From assembly GCF_001650405.1 (NCBI RefSeq), contig NZ_LWCU01000002.1, positions 1 to 64,000 of the forward strand: DNA of 64,000 nucleotides. Reading direction: 5' to 3'. The notes beneath the pieces are model-generated. The model was not told the DNA's origin. It ran no database searches and worked only from the letters and a program-made list of their open reading frames with translations. Source of the DNA: Microbacterium sp. H83. Its GTDB lineage: Bacteria > Actinomycetota > Actinomycetes > Actinomycetales > Microbacteriaceae. Of the stretch, positions 56,301 through 64,000 are shown one piece after another. The translations under genes and the position numbers were made by a program. Numbering within the stretch: the stretch's first letter is position 1; each line of letters opens with the position of its first letter.

Positions 56301-59039
56301 GACGGCGCCCTCGTGGGCACCAATCCGAACAGCACCGCGCAGAACTACAACGGCTACTGGCGGGTCGGCAACGACACCGGATGGGGCGGCGCGACGACCT
56401 TCACGGGCACGATCGACGAGGTCGCGGTCTACAGCACGGCCATCACGGCCGCACAGGTGAACCAGCACTACCAGCTCGGCGCGTTCGGGTCGGTCAACGA
56501 GGCCCCGACGGCCGCGTTCAGCAGCATCCCGACCGACCTGGACGTCGCTTTCGACGCCTCGACCTCGGTCGACCCCGACGGGGCCGTCGCGGCGTACAGC
56601 TGGGACTTCGGCGACGGGCACACCTCCACGGAGGGGCCGACCGTGTCGCACTCCTTCACCTCGGGCGGGACCTATCAGGTGAAGCTCTCGGTGACGGACG
56701 ACCGCGGCACGACAGACACCATCACCCACCCCGTCACGGTGCGGGCGGCGAACGTGCTGCCGACCGCCGCGTTCGATGCGGTGGCGACCCACATGAACGT
56801 CGCCGTGGACGCCTCGGCGTCGACGGACCCCGACGGCACGCTGGCGACCTACTCGTGGGCGTTCGGCGACGGCGCGGTGGGCAGCGGCAAGACCGCGTCC
56901 CACGCCTACACGACCCCCGGCGAGTACACCGTCACGCTGACGGTGACCGACGATCGCGGCGGCAGCACGACCACCACCAGGCAGGTGACGGCCGCGCTCG
57001 CGCCGAACGCGCCGCCGACGGCCGCGCTGGCCGGGACCATCTCGAACCTCGCCGCGTCCCTCGACGCCTCGGCGTCGGCGGACTCCGACGGTCAGATCGT
57101 GTCGTATGCGTGGGACTTCGGCGACTCGACGACGGCGACCACGACGACGGCGACCACCACCCACGACTACGCGGCGGGCGGTTCGTACACCGTGACCGTG
57201 ACGGTGACCGACGACCGCGGCGGGACCGCCGCGGCGACGAAGCAGCTCACGGCCGTCGAGCCGCCGAAGTTCACGGTGCTGGCCTCGGACAAGTTCGCAC
57301 GCACCGTGTCGCCCGGCTGGGGTACCGCCGACGTGGGCGGAGCGTGGACGACCTCCGGCGGCAATGCCGCGTTCTCGACCACGGGGACGTCGGGTCGGAT
57401 CGTGTCCAACACCTACGACACGCGGAGCGTCAGGCTCAACGCGGTCTCCTCGAAGAACTCCGACATCACGGCGAAGTTCTCCGTCGACCGCACCGGCGCC
57501 GGCTACTCGTGGACGCTGATCGGCCGCCAGGTCGCGTCGGACAACTACTCGGCCCGCGTCCGCTTCGAGGCAGGCAACACCATGCGGGTCTACATCCTGC
57601 GCGGCGAGACCGCCATCGGGGCGTCCTACGTGCTCCCCGGCACCTACACCGCGGGCACGGAGCTCTCCGTCCGACTGCAGGTCACCGGCACCTCGCCGAC
57701 GACCGTGCGCACGAAGGTCTGGCGTTCCGCCGACGCAGAGCCGGCTGCCTGGCAGCTGTCCGGCACCGACACGACCGCGGCGCTGCAGGAACCCGGCACG
57801 GTGGGTCTGCTGACCTACCTCGGCGGGACCTCCTCCACGCCGACCGCGACCATGGACCTGAAGTCCTACGCCGTGGTCGACCCGACGGCTCCGACGGCGC
57901 CGAACCAGCTCCCGACCGCGGCCTTCACGCCGACGACCGCCGGGCTCAAGGTGACGGTGGACGCCGCGGCATCCGCCGACGCGGACGGCTCGATCCAGTC
58001 GTACGCCTGGACCTTCGGAGACGGCTCGACGGCGACCGGAGTCACCGCCACGCGCACCTACGCGGCGGCGGGCACCTATCCCGTCAAGCTGACGGTCACC
58101 GACGATCGCGGAGGTGTGAGCACGAAGACCATCGACGTGACCGTCGCCCCGGCGCCGAACCAGGCTCCGGTCGCGGCCTTCACGCCCACGGTCACCGGCC
58201 TCTCGGTCGCGGTCGACGGTGCCGCGTCGTCCGATCCGGACGGCACGATCCAGTCGTACGCCTGGAGCTTCGGCGACAGCGGCACGGGAACCGGAGCGGC
58301 GACGTCGCACACGTACACCACCGGTGGAACGTTCGACGTGACCCTCACGGTCACGGACAACAGCGGCGCGACCACGTCGATCACCAAGCAGGTCACGGTC
58401 ACGGCTCCTCCGGCCAACGCGCCGCTCGCCGCCGACACCTTCACGCGCACGGTTCCGGCCGGCGGGTGGGGATCGGCCGACACCGGCGGGGCGTGGACGC
58501 TGTCCGGTGGGTCCGCCTCGTACAGCGTGGCGGACGGCAAGGGAATCGCCGCTCTCACACCGTCATCGACCAGGATCGCGCGTCTGGGTCTTTCGGGAAC
58601 GGATGCCGTCGTGCGGGTCTCGATCTCGTCCGACTCGGCCTCGGCCGGCGGCGCGGCGACAGCCACCGTGATCGGACGTCAGGTCGGCGCGTCGAACTAC
58701 TCGGCCCGCGTGCGGTTCGAGGTCGGCGGCGCGGTTCGCCTCTACCTGCTCCGTGACGAGGTGGCGATCGGCTCGTACCTCATGCCCGGGGTCACCTACA
58801 CACCGGGGACGGCGCTCAACGTGGCCCTCTCCGTCACGGGAACGGCTCCGACCACGCTGGCCGCGAAGGTCTGGCTGGCGACCGACCCGGAGCCCGCGAC
58901 CTGGCAGGCGTCCGCGACCGACAGCACCGCCGCCATGCAGGCAGCGGGCACCGTGGGTCTGATGAACACCGTGTCGGGAGCATCCACCGTGCCGACGACC
59001 ACGTTCCGTTGGGACGACCTGACGATCACCAAGCCCTGA
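53370..59039 (+). CDS. Giant secreted LamG/PKD surface protein
   Basis: A 1889-residue secreted protein with a signal sequence ending near residue 47 (VAAAADT). In order: a beta-propeller-type repeat region (bases 53590-54770, units such as VYVGGSF, IYVAGMF, YLAGEFTTING); an FN3-like domain (54780-55080); two LamG domains (55110-55770 and 55800-56480, each with FTVEAWFKTSS or FSVEAWFKTTT); three PKD domains (56500-57260, SWDFGDG type); an F-x-R-T...GWG module (57290-57880); two more PKD domains (57890-58410); and a second such module (58430-59036). No membrane anchor or sorting signal is seen. It likely binds carbohydrate at the cell surface. GTG 53370 is chosen for its ribosome binding site. 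Confidence 0.85.
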   Translation: MHINWGGRIVAAEKRGIRRSRGASLWGAIATALALTVGALTVPVAAAADTTPAAGTPETFAADALPTVQIDGVVYAQEVVGNTVYVGGSFAKARPAGSPAGSNETARANLLAYDLTTGALISSWNPGTNGTVLDIKKSADGSRIYVAGMFSQAAGSWRYRVAAFDTATGALITSWAPEANGRIDAIAVTDSAIYLAGEFTTINGTQRTKVASVSPATGAVTGFSADVQGGYGAKGVVVSPDRSKIVIAGSFTSVNGSTDPGRGITALDANTGTLMPWAMNSVLRNGGTAAAMYSLSSDGDSVYGTGFDYGGTSQDGFEGGFRANWSDGSLIWMEDCHGDSYDIAPVGDSVYVVGHPHYCGNVGGFPETNPRSYKHSLAFAKEPSGQAITNDTQGYRNFAGQPAGALLQWYPEYVPGNYTGQSQGPWQVTAYGDYLLVGGEFLKVNGASQQGIVRFAKKGVAPNKQGPQVQGGAWTLNATSFQTGVNRLSWSANYDRDNQSLKYQVFRQDKGMTTPIYEAEQLSNFWTRPSMSYRDSTAVPGTTYNYRVRAIDAFGNSTQSDWTPVTTAAAGVTSAYDDAILESGPVDYWPLNEPSGTASFDWAGGNDLVVAGATRGTTGPNLTSPSTATTFSGTSSSAARTSNSVTGPTTFTVEAWFKTSSTRGGKIVGFGSSATGNSSSYDRQVYLDNSGRVTFGVYPGSSRTVTSGTGFNDNKWHYVVASLSPAGQVLYIDGVKVGERTDTTSAQEYTGYWRIGGDNLGSWPNTGTSAYLNGAISNVAIYDRALTRTEVDSHYVSSGRATTIPPAPADAYGASVFDLDPTLYWRMGETGTTTTAADSGINKSTGTYTGSTSVLVKNQAGAISGVSNTAVRWAPTTSSTTVRLAGTKQYINPQVFSVEAWFKTTTNAGGKIVGFGDSNSGLSSSNDRHIYMTPDGKLNFGVYTTQQNLITTSGSYNDGQWHQVVGQLSSDGMKFYVDGALVGTNPNSTAQNYNGYWRVGNDTGWGGATTFTGTIDEVAVYSTAITAAQVNQHYQLGAFGSVNEAPTAAFSSIPTDLDVAFDASTSVDPDGAVAAYSWDFGDGHTSTEGPTVSHSFTSGGTYQVKLSVTDDRGTTDTITHPVTVRAANVLPTAAFDAVATHMNVAVDASASTDPDGTLATYSWAFGDGAVGSGKTASHAYTTPGEYTVTLTVTDDRGGSTTTTRQVTAALAPNAPPTAALAGTISNLAASLDASASADSDGQIVSYAWDFGDSTTATTTTATTTHDYAAGGSYTVTVTVTDDRGGTAAATKQLTAVEPPKFTVLASDKFARTVSPGWGTADVGGAWTTSGGNAAFSTTGTSGRIVSNTYDTRSVRLNAVSSKNSDITAKFSVDRTGAGYSWTLIGRQVASDNYSARVRFEAGNTMRVYILRGETAIGASYVLPGTYTAGTELSVRLQVTGTSPTTVRTKVWRSADAEPAAWQLSGTDTTAALQEPGTVGLLTYLGGTSSTPTATMDLKSYAVVDPTAPTAPNQLPTAAFTPTTAGLKVTVDAAASADADGSIQSYAWTFGDGSTATGVTATRTYAAAGTYPVKLTVTDDRGGVSTKTIDVTVAPAPNQAPVAAFTPTVTGLSVAVDGAASSDPDGTIQSYAWSFGDSGTGTGAATSHTYTTGGTFDVTLTVTDNSGATTSITKQVTVTAPPANAPLAADTFTRTVPAGGWGSADTGGAWTLSGGSASYSVADGKGIAALTPSSTRIARLGLSGTDAVVRVSISSDSASAGGAATATVIGRQVGASNYSARVRFEVGGAVRLYLLRDEVAIGSYLMPGVTYTPGTALNVALSVTGTAPTTLAAKVWLATDPEPATWQASATDSTAAMQAAGTVGLMNTVSGASTVPTTTFRWDDLTITKP

Positions 59040-59085
59040 GCGCCGCACGGCGCTGAGGGAGACGCACAGCACACAGCACGGACAG

Positions 59086-59117
59086 GGTGCCGGTTCCGCA
59101 GCAGCGGGACCGGCACC
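59086..59117 (+). terminator. Hairpin terminator after the giant protein gene
   Basis: GGTGCCGGTTCC (59086-59097) pairs with 59106-59117, with one G-U pair and an 8-nt loop, followed by TTCTTC. It lies 46 bp after the stop. Low-complexity GTGGTCGCGCTC repeats follow at 59123-59146. Confidence 0.75.
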
Positions 59118-59230
59118 TTCTTCGTGGTCGCGCTCGTGGTCGCGCTCGTGTTCGTGGCCGTGGTCGTGGTCGGGCCGTCATCGCCGGTCGCGGTCGCGGC
59201 TCGGGCGGACGGCCGCCGGGGGAGAGGCGG

Positions 59231-60445
59231 TCAGCGCGAGAAGCTGACGAAGTCCAGTCGGGTCGCGGAGGGGTCGGAGGTCCGCGTGCGGGGGACCAGC
59301 GTCAGCGCCACGGCGAGCACGAGAGTCGAGATGGATGTCGAGAAGAACGGCGAGAACAGGGAGTCCCAGAACGCCTGGATCGCGAGGAAGACGACGAGCC
59401 CGCTCGCCTGGCGCTTCGCGACCTGGCCGGCGGTGCCGAGTGCGACGATCACGAGGAGGGTGAGCAGCAGCGCCGCCCCGAACAGGCCGAAGCGGATCCA
59501 GAGGTCCCCCAGCATCGAATGAACCTCGAAGCCGTTCCCGAACATGTACTTCTCGACGTACCCGTTGTTCGGGTCGTAGTTGAGCCGGGCCATGCCGGTC
59601 TTGGCGACGAGGAGATCGATGCCGTTCGCCAGCGTGCCCGAGCCGAGCCCGAGCGGATTGGCCGCGATCAGCTCCGTCGAGGCGCCGAGCTCCGGGCGCC
59701 CGCCGAGCAGCAGGGACCCGGAGAGGGCGATCTGCTCCTCGGAGCGGACGGCCGCGGCGCGGCCGAACCATCCTTCGAGGATGAACGCCTGCAGCGCGAA
59801 ATAACCGATGACGGCGGTGAGGCCGAACACCGCCAGTGTCCGGACGGTGTTGGAGCTCGTCGTGAGCCGCGCGCTGACCGTCTGCCACACGACGAGCGCG
59901 GCCGCCACGAGAAGCATGGAGCCCGCCGAGCGGGAGTCGTTGAGCGCAGAGACGACGGCAAGCAGCGCCAGCGCTCCGACCTCGAGCCAGGGCTTGCGGC
60001 TCAGCATGCAGAGCGCGAGGACGATCACGGTCGCCGGGACCGAGAGGTCGAACTTCCACACGTTGTCCATGTTGAGTCCGTGCAGCACCACGCCGCCGAG
60101 AAGGCCGCAGCCGTACCAGAGAGCGGTCGCGGCGGAGCCGAGGATGCTGCGCGCCCAGACCACCACGCCGATGCCGCCGACGAGGCTGATCAGGGTGAAG
60201 CTGTTCTGCTGCAGGAGCGAGTCGCTGGTCGTGTGGTCGGCTGCGAAGAAATCGGTCAGCACGATCCCGCTGACGATCGACAGGGCGCCGAAGCCCATGA
60301 TCGCCGACCCCCCGCGCAGGCGCCAGAGCGCGACCGCCCACACCGGCAGCAGCAGCACGCTCAGCACGATGCCCGCCGTGACGCCCTGCAGCAGCGTGAC
60401 GCGCGCGGCGAGGATCACGCAGACGAGCGCGGCGAGCACCTTCAT
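59231..60445 (-). CDS. O-antigen ligase/polymerase-like membrane protein (Wzy type)
   Basis: A 404-residue protein with about eleven membrane helices and one longer extracytoplasmic loop (around GRPELGASTELIAANPLGLGSG to NNGYVEKYMFGNGFEVHS), which matches the large loop of Wzy/O-antigen ligase proteins. It would join repeat units of the exopolysaccharide outside the membrane. Sequence identity in this family is always low, so the call rests on layout and on the neighbours Wzx and Wzc. The ATG overlaps the stop of the flippase gene (ATGA). Confidence 0.78.
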   Translation of the reverse strand: MKVLAALVCVILAARVTLLQGVTAGIVLSVLLLPVWAVALWRLRGGSAIMGFGALSIVSGIVLTDFFAADHTTSDSLLQQNSFTLISLVGGIGVVVWARSILGSAATALWYGCGLLGGVVLHGLNMDNVWKFDLSVPATVIVLALCMLSRKPWLEVGALALLAVVSALNDSRSAGSMLLVAAALVVWQTVSARLTTSSNTVRTLAVFGLTAVIGYFALQAFILEGWFGRAAAVRSEEQIALSGSLLLGGRPELGASTELIAANPLGLGSGTLANGIDLLVAKTGMARLNYDPNNGYVEKYMFGNGFEVHSMLGDLWIRFGLFGAALLLTLLVIVALGTAGQVAKRQASGLVVFLAIQAFWDSLFSPFFSTSISTLVLAVALTLVPRTRTSDPSATRLDFVSFSR

Positions 60446-61761
60446 GACGCTGGATCGTCAGGAGTCGTGGCGCCCATCAGTCGCTCCCGATGACGTCGGA
60501 TGTAGACGGCGAAGGGGATCACCTGGAAGACGAGGACCGACGCGGCGTTGGCGAGGACGGGACCGGCGGCGCCGAGTGCGGGCGTGATGGTCAGGGCGAG
60601 CGCGATGGTCGACACGGTCATGAGCGCGACGGGGATCATCTGGAACCGGATGCCCGCCTCGTCCATGAGGAACATGCCCAGAGGATACAGCGCCGCCTGG
60701 CAGACGACCATCAGGCCGAACGCGACCACCGTCTCGCCGGACACCTGCAGCGAGCCGTCGGTGATGAACGCGAACAGCCACGGCGAGACGGCCCAGACGA
60801 GGGCGCAGATCACCGCGGCGCCGGCGGCGAACAGAGCGGCGATCAGGAACGGACCCCGCGTCAGGGTGCCGCGTGCTCGGCCGCGCGTGAAGAGAGGCCA
60901 CAGAGCCAGCCCGCCCGCGGCGACGACGCCGTTGATCGCGAAGAAGACCTGGCCGACGGCGCCGTACTCGGCCACCTCGTGCGTGGTTCCCGACTGCGCG
61001 AGGATGTAGCGCAGGAGCGCCACGGACAGCGGCGCCGACACGAGCTGGACGAGCATCGGCCAACCGATGTGCATGACCCGGACGCCGGGGACGCTGCGCA
61101 TGCGGAGGAGATCGCGGGCGGCGCGGCCCAGCAGCGGGGACAGCGCGCCGAAAGCGAAGCCGAACCCGACGGCGGCGACGAGGAAGCCCGACACCATCGA
61201 CGACAGGGCGAGGAACGTCCCGGCCGACGGCGGAGCGAACGAGACGAGGAGCCACACCAGCAGCAGATTGAGGGGGCCCTGCGCGGCCTGGATGAGGATG
61301 ATCCAGTGGTTCTTGTGCAGGCCGAGCAGGACTCGCTGCCAGATGCCGAGGGGGATGCCCGCGCAGAAGATCGTCAACGACACGAACGCCGCGAGATCGG
61401 CGCCCGGGATGCTCCCGGCATCGCCGAGCACGATCCGCCAGGCTCCGGTCAGGTAGAGCAGTGCATTGAGCACCATGCCCGCACCCGCGAAGCCGACCAT
61501 GATGCGCCCCACTGTGGTCAGCTGCGCGCGGATCGTGCGATCGGCGCGCGGATCGTCGCTCACGGCGATGCTGTTGACGAGGACGGCGCCGGAGCCGAGG
61601 TCGGAGAAGGCGATCAGTCCCGGGAGCGAGGCGACGAGGGTGTACAGGGCGTAGTACTCGACCCCCGCGCCCCCCATGATCAGCCGGACCGTCAGGACTC
61701 CGCAGACGAGGGAGACGGCCATCGAGACGGCCCGTGCGAGGAGGGAGAGGAGGACGCTCAT
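60442..61761 (-). CDS. Polysaccharide flippase-like membrane protein (Wzx/MATE type)
   Basis: A 439-residue protein with about twelve to fourteen membrane helices (MSVLLSLLARAVSMAVSLVC start; AFSDLGSGAVLVNSIA; long series of hydrophobic segments). This layout is that of lipid-linked oligosaccharide flippases. The true start is the ATG at 61761, which overlaps the stop of the Wzc-like gene. It is in one operon with the Wzc- and Wzy-like genes. Confidence 0.82.
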   Translation of the reverse strand: MSVLLSLLARAVSMAVSLVCGVLTVRLIMGGAGVEYYALYTLVASLPGLIAFSDLGSGAVLVNSIAVSDDPRADRTIRAQLTTVGRIMVGFAGAGMVLNALLYLTGAWRIVLGDAGSIPGADLAAFVSLTIFCAGIPLGIWQRVLLGLHKNHWIILIQAAQGPLNLLLVWLLVSFAPPSAGTFLALSSMVSGFLVAAVGFGFAFGALSPLLGRAARDLLRMRSVPGVRVMHIGWPMLVQLVSAPLSVALLRYILAQSGTTHEVAEYGAVGQVFFAINGVVAAGGLALWPLFTRGRARGTLTRGPFLIAALFAAGAAVICALVWAVSPWLFAFITDGSLQVSGETVVAFGLMVVCQAALYPLGMFLMDEAGIRFQMIPVALMTVSTIALALTITPALGAAGPVLANAASVLVFQVIPFAVYIRRHRERLMGATTPDDPAS

Positions 61762-63206
61762 GCGTCCGGTGCGTCCTCGACCCGGGACTCGGTCGCTCCG
61801 GACTTCGCGGCGCCCGACGTCGCGGTGACGGACTTGCGCGCGGACGAGCGGGGCCACCGTCGCGTCGGGACGTCGGGCTGGTAGTACGGGCTGCTCTCGT
61901 TGCGCTTGACCGCGTTGAGGACGATGCCGAACACGTCCTTGTGCGTGGACTTGAGGGTGGAGAGGACCGCGCTGATCTGCTTGCGTCGCGTCTTCCCCGA
62001 GCGGGCCACGACGAGGACGCCGTCAGCCAGGTCGGCGAGCCACAGCGCGTCGGAGACGACGAGCGCCGGGGCACTGTCGATGATCACGTACTCGTACCGA
62101 TCCCGGGCCTCCGCCACGAGATCGCGGAGGCGGTGGGAGGTGATCAGCTGCCCCGGGTTCGGGGCCGTGGCGCCCCCGGCGACGACATCGATGTTCATCG
62201 ACTCGGAGTGCTGCACCGTCTCCTCCAGGGTGACGTCGCCGACGAGGATGGAGGTGACGCCGACGGCGCCTTCGAGCTGCAGAGCGTTCGCGACGGACGA
62301 CCGGCGCAGGTCGGCGTCGATGATGACCACGCTGTGCCCTGACTCCGCGAGGGCGGCGGCCAGGCCGATGCTCACCGAGGACTTCCCCTCGTGCGGCGCC
62401 GACGAGGTCACCATCACGACGCGGAGGTCGCGGTCGACGGCGACGTACTTGAGGTTGGCGGCGAGCGCGCGGAAGGATTCGGCCGACCGGCTGTCCCTGC
62501 TGCGCAGCATCGTCGACAGGATCGTGTAGTTGCGTCGCCAGGCCACGATCTCGCCGAGAACGGGGGCGTCGGTGACGGCGGCGATGTCGGAGCGCTCGGT
62601 CATGCGGGTGCCCAGGACGCGGCGGAACAGCGCATACGCCACGCTCAGGCCGAAGCCGATCGCGGCGCCGATGATGGTGAGCAGACGCGTGTTCGGGCCG
62701 ATCGGGGCCTGCGGCATCCGCGCGGGCGCGATCGTCTCGAGGCGAACGGCCGGTTGTCCCTCGGCGTCGCTCGGCGAGACGTCGGAGACAGCCGAGATCA
62801 GGGAATCCGTGATCGCCGCGGCCGTCTCCTGCGCACGTTCCTTGTCGGTGTCCGTCACCGAGATCTCGATCACGACCGTGTTCAGCGTGTTCACGACGGA
62901 GACGCGCTTGGCGAGCTGCGTCGCGGTCTCGTCGAGGTCGAGCTCCTCGATCACGGGGGACAGCACGAGAGGCGACGACGCGAGCACCGCGTAGGTCTGG
63001 ACGAGGCTCTGCACGTAGCTCGATCCCTGCACGAGCTCGTTGGTGCTGTCGCCGCGCTGGGCGATGACCATGACCGCCGCGGTCGAGCTGTACTCGGGCG
63101 GGAGGGTGCGCGCGTAGCCGAAAGCCGCGCCGACACCGAGCACCGTCAGCGCGACGATGACGATCCACTGCCGTCGGAGGGCGTCGATGTAGTCCTGCAG
63201 CGTCAT
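61758..63206 (-). CDS. Wzz-tyrosine kinase fusion for polysaccharide chain length (Wzc type)
   Basis: A 482-residue protein. Residues 1-~195 form the Wzz membrane domain with helices near 16-33 and 172-195; residues ~240-430 form a BY-kinase ATPase with SSAPHEGKSS (Walker A), VVIIDADLRRSS (Walker A') and YVIIDSAPAL (Walker B). The C-terminal tail has one YY pair in SSPYYQPDVP but no long tyrosine cluster. It should control chain length and export together with Wzx and Wzy. The ATG at 63206 follows GAGAGGGAAAG; an in-frame ATG at 63239 is less likely. Confidence 0.9.
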   Translation of the reverse strand: MTLQDYIDALRRQWIVIVALTVLGVGAAFGYARTLPPEYSSTAAVMVIAQRGDSTNELVQGSSYVQSLVQTYAVLASSPLVLSPVIEELDLDETATQLAKRVSVVNTLNTVVIEISVTDTDKERAQETAAAITDSLISAVSDVSPSDAEGQPAVRLETIAPARMPQAPIGPNTRLLTIIGAAIGFGLSVAYALFRRVLGTRMTERSDIAAVTDAPVLGEIVAWRRNYTILSTMLRSRDSRSAESFRALAANLKYVAVDRDLRVVMVTSSAPHEGKSSVSIGLAAALAESGHSVVIIDADLRRSSVANALQLEGAVGVTSILVGDVTLEETVQHSESMNIDVVAGGATAPNPGQLITSHRLRDLVAEARDRYEYVIIDSAPALVVSDALWLADLADGVLVVARSGKTRRKQISAVLSTLKSTHKDVFGIVLNAVKRNESSPYYQPDVPTRRWPRSSARKSVTATSGAAKSGATESRVEDAPDA

Positions 63207-63265
63207 GTTCTTTCCCTCTCCCCCAAGGCGAGCGGGCATCTCCTGGACGGAAATGCTCGCCGAAC

Positions 63266-64000
63266 CTATTCTCCCCTGTTCAGCTCGGTGAATTCGCCCT
63301 GAACGCCTGATTCACGCACCCCGGCCGCTCGCTCGATCGCCCGGGTCACGTTCCGCCGGTATCTCGCGACCGAGTGGCGATCGGATGCCGTCGCCGCCGA
63401 CGACGCCGCGTGGCGCACGACGTCGTCCCAGCGTCCGGCGAGCTCCTCGACGGCATCGGCGATCGCGACGGGGTCACCGGGCGCGACGACGCGGGAGGTC
63501 GGGTAGTCGGACACCGCCTCGCGGAGCCCGCTGATGTCGCTCGCGACGACCGCCCTCTCGGCGAGCACCGCCTCGACGGCGGTGTTGCCGAAGGACTCGT
63601 CGGTGCGCGACGGCACGACCATCACGTCGCACGCGGCCAGATGGGGCCAGACGTCGGCGTCGTATCCGTGCATCGTCACCGCGTCGCCCAGACCCTCGGT
63701 CTGGATCCGCTCCTCGAGCTCGGATGCGTACCACTCGTATCCGCGGAAGACGTCTCCCACGATCTCGAGCCGTGCCTCCCGCCCGCGATCGCGCAGCAGG
63801 GCGACGGCGGCGATGACGGCATCCGGTGCCTTGCGCGGGGAGAGCCGACCCACGTATCCCAGGCGGATGACGTCGAGAGCGGTCCGAGGCGGCGATGGCG
63901 CGGTCGGACCGGGGATCGGGTTGAGGATCACGCCGGTCTTGCGGCGGAGAAGTGGCAGCGAGCGGAGCATCAGGTCGGCGGTGAACCTGCTGTTCGCGAC
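63266..64000 (-). CDS. GT4 family glycosyltransferase, 5' end outside the window
   Basis: The C-terminal half of a GT-B glycosyltransferase; the frame is open to base 64000 and the codons there read VANSRFTADLM, so the start lies beyond the window. It contains the GT4 segments YVGRLSPRKAPD and VPSRTDESFGNTAVEAVLA with the conserved donor-binding Glu. It lies 59 bp upstream of the Wzc-like gene on the same strand. A TAGGTT -10 candidate for wzc lies within the gene end near 63270. Confidence 0.88.
   Translation of the reverse strand, partial: VANSRFTADLMLRSLPLLRRKTGVILNPIPGPTAPSPPRTALDVIRLGYVGRLSPRKAPDAVIAAVALLRDRGREARLEIVGDVFRGYEWYASELEERIQTEGLGDAVTMHGYDADVWPHLAACDVMVVPSRTDESFGNTAVEAVLAERAVVASDISGLREAVSDYPTSRVVAPGDPVAIADAVEELAGRWDDVVRHAASSAATASDRHSVARYRRNVTRAIERAAGVRESGVQGEFTELNRGE

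Noticed and set aside
53427..58310. 1627-codon open frame opposite the giant LamG/PKD gene
   Set aside because: Composition is typical of an antisense shadow and the sense gene has clear domains.
59123..59146. 12-bp GTGGTCGCGCTC repeats as a regulatory array
   Set aside because: Only two perfect units followed by degenerate ones after a terminator; treated as low-complexity sequence.

Overview
The window is high-GC DNA from an actinobacterium, most likely Microbacterium or a close relative in Microbacteriaceae. The reasons are the strong G/C third-position bias, a LAXTG sorting signal, a mycoredoxin-type thiol protein, an ESX-type (type VII) secretion locus, and many leaderless promoters of the TANNNT type. 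The genus is an inference. I see no rRNA, tRNA, CRISPR array, insertion sequence or prophage.

Left part (1-7036). The 3' end of a wall-anchored surface protein comes first, then a DUF5819/HTTM pair that resembles SdpA/SdpB, and then housekeeping enzymes: an acyl-CoA dehydrogenase/oxidase, a zinc alcohol dehydrogenase and 3-methyladenine glycosylase I (tag).

Centre (7159-35223). This is one functional block built around a type VII secretion system. A rightward run encodes a membrane Ser/Thr kinase, a 1988-residue Ig-like surface protein, a MoxR ATPase, a DUF58 protein, a transglutaminase-like membrane protein whose catalytic Cys and His appear to be lost, a small membrane protein, a membrane-FHA protein, a PP2C phosphatase and a single-pass protein with repeated E/D-A-T-V-V-V motifs. 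Next, on the minus strand, come eccD, eccB and mycP. Divergent from these are two WXG100 genes, a second eccD, an RDD-FHA protein and a three-ATPase eccC. The kinase, phosphatase, two FHA proteins and Thr-motif repeats look like a phospho-signalling circuit attached to the secretion machine. Many junctions in the kinase run are stop/start overlaps, and three of them are bridged by very small ORFs that overlap both neighbours.

Middle right (35242-41873). A serine-recombinase-like small protein, malate dehydrogenase, a zinc metallopeptidase, an aldehyde dehydrogenase with an MFS/GPH symporter, a mycoredoxin-like protein, and a stand-alone siderophore-interacting (SIP) domain protein. The SIP gene has a strong leaderless promoter with an iron-box-like operator between -35 and -10.

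Right part (41926-64000). A cell-surface polysaccharide locus: a TagD-like cytidylyltransferase, a polyprenyl-phosphate sugar transferase fused to GtrA, a beta-helix secreted protein, a GT2-deacetylase fusion, a tandem GT4-GT4 fusion, a CDP-alcohol phosphatidyltransferase, another GT2, a membrane-anchored small protein, a 1889-residue LamG/PKD surface protein, then Wzy-, Wzx- and Wzc-type proteins and a GT4 cut by the window end. The beta-helix protein and the giant LamG/PKD protein share a distinctive F-x-R-T...GWG module.
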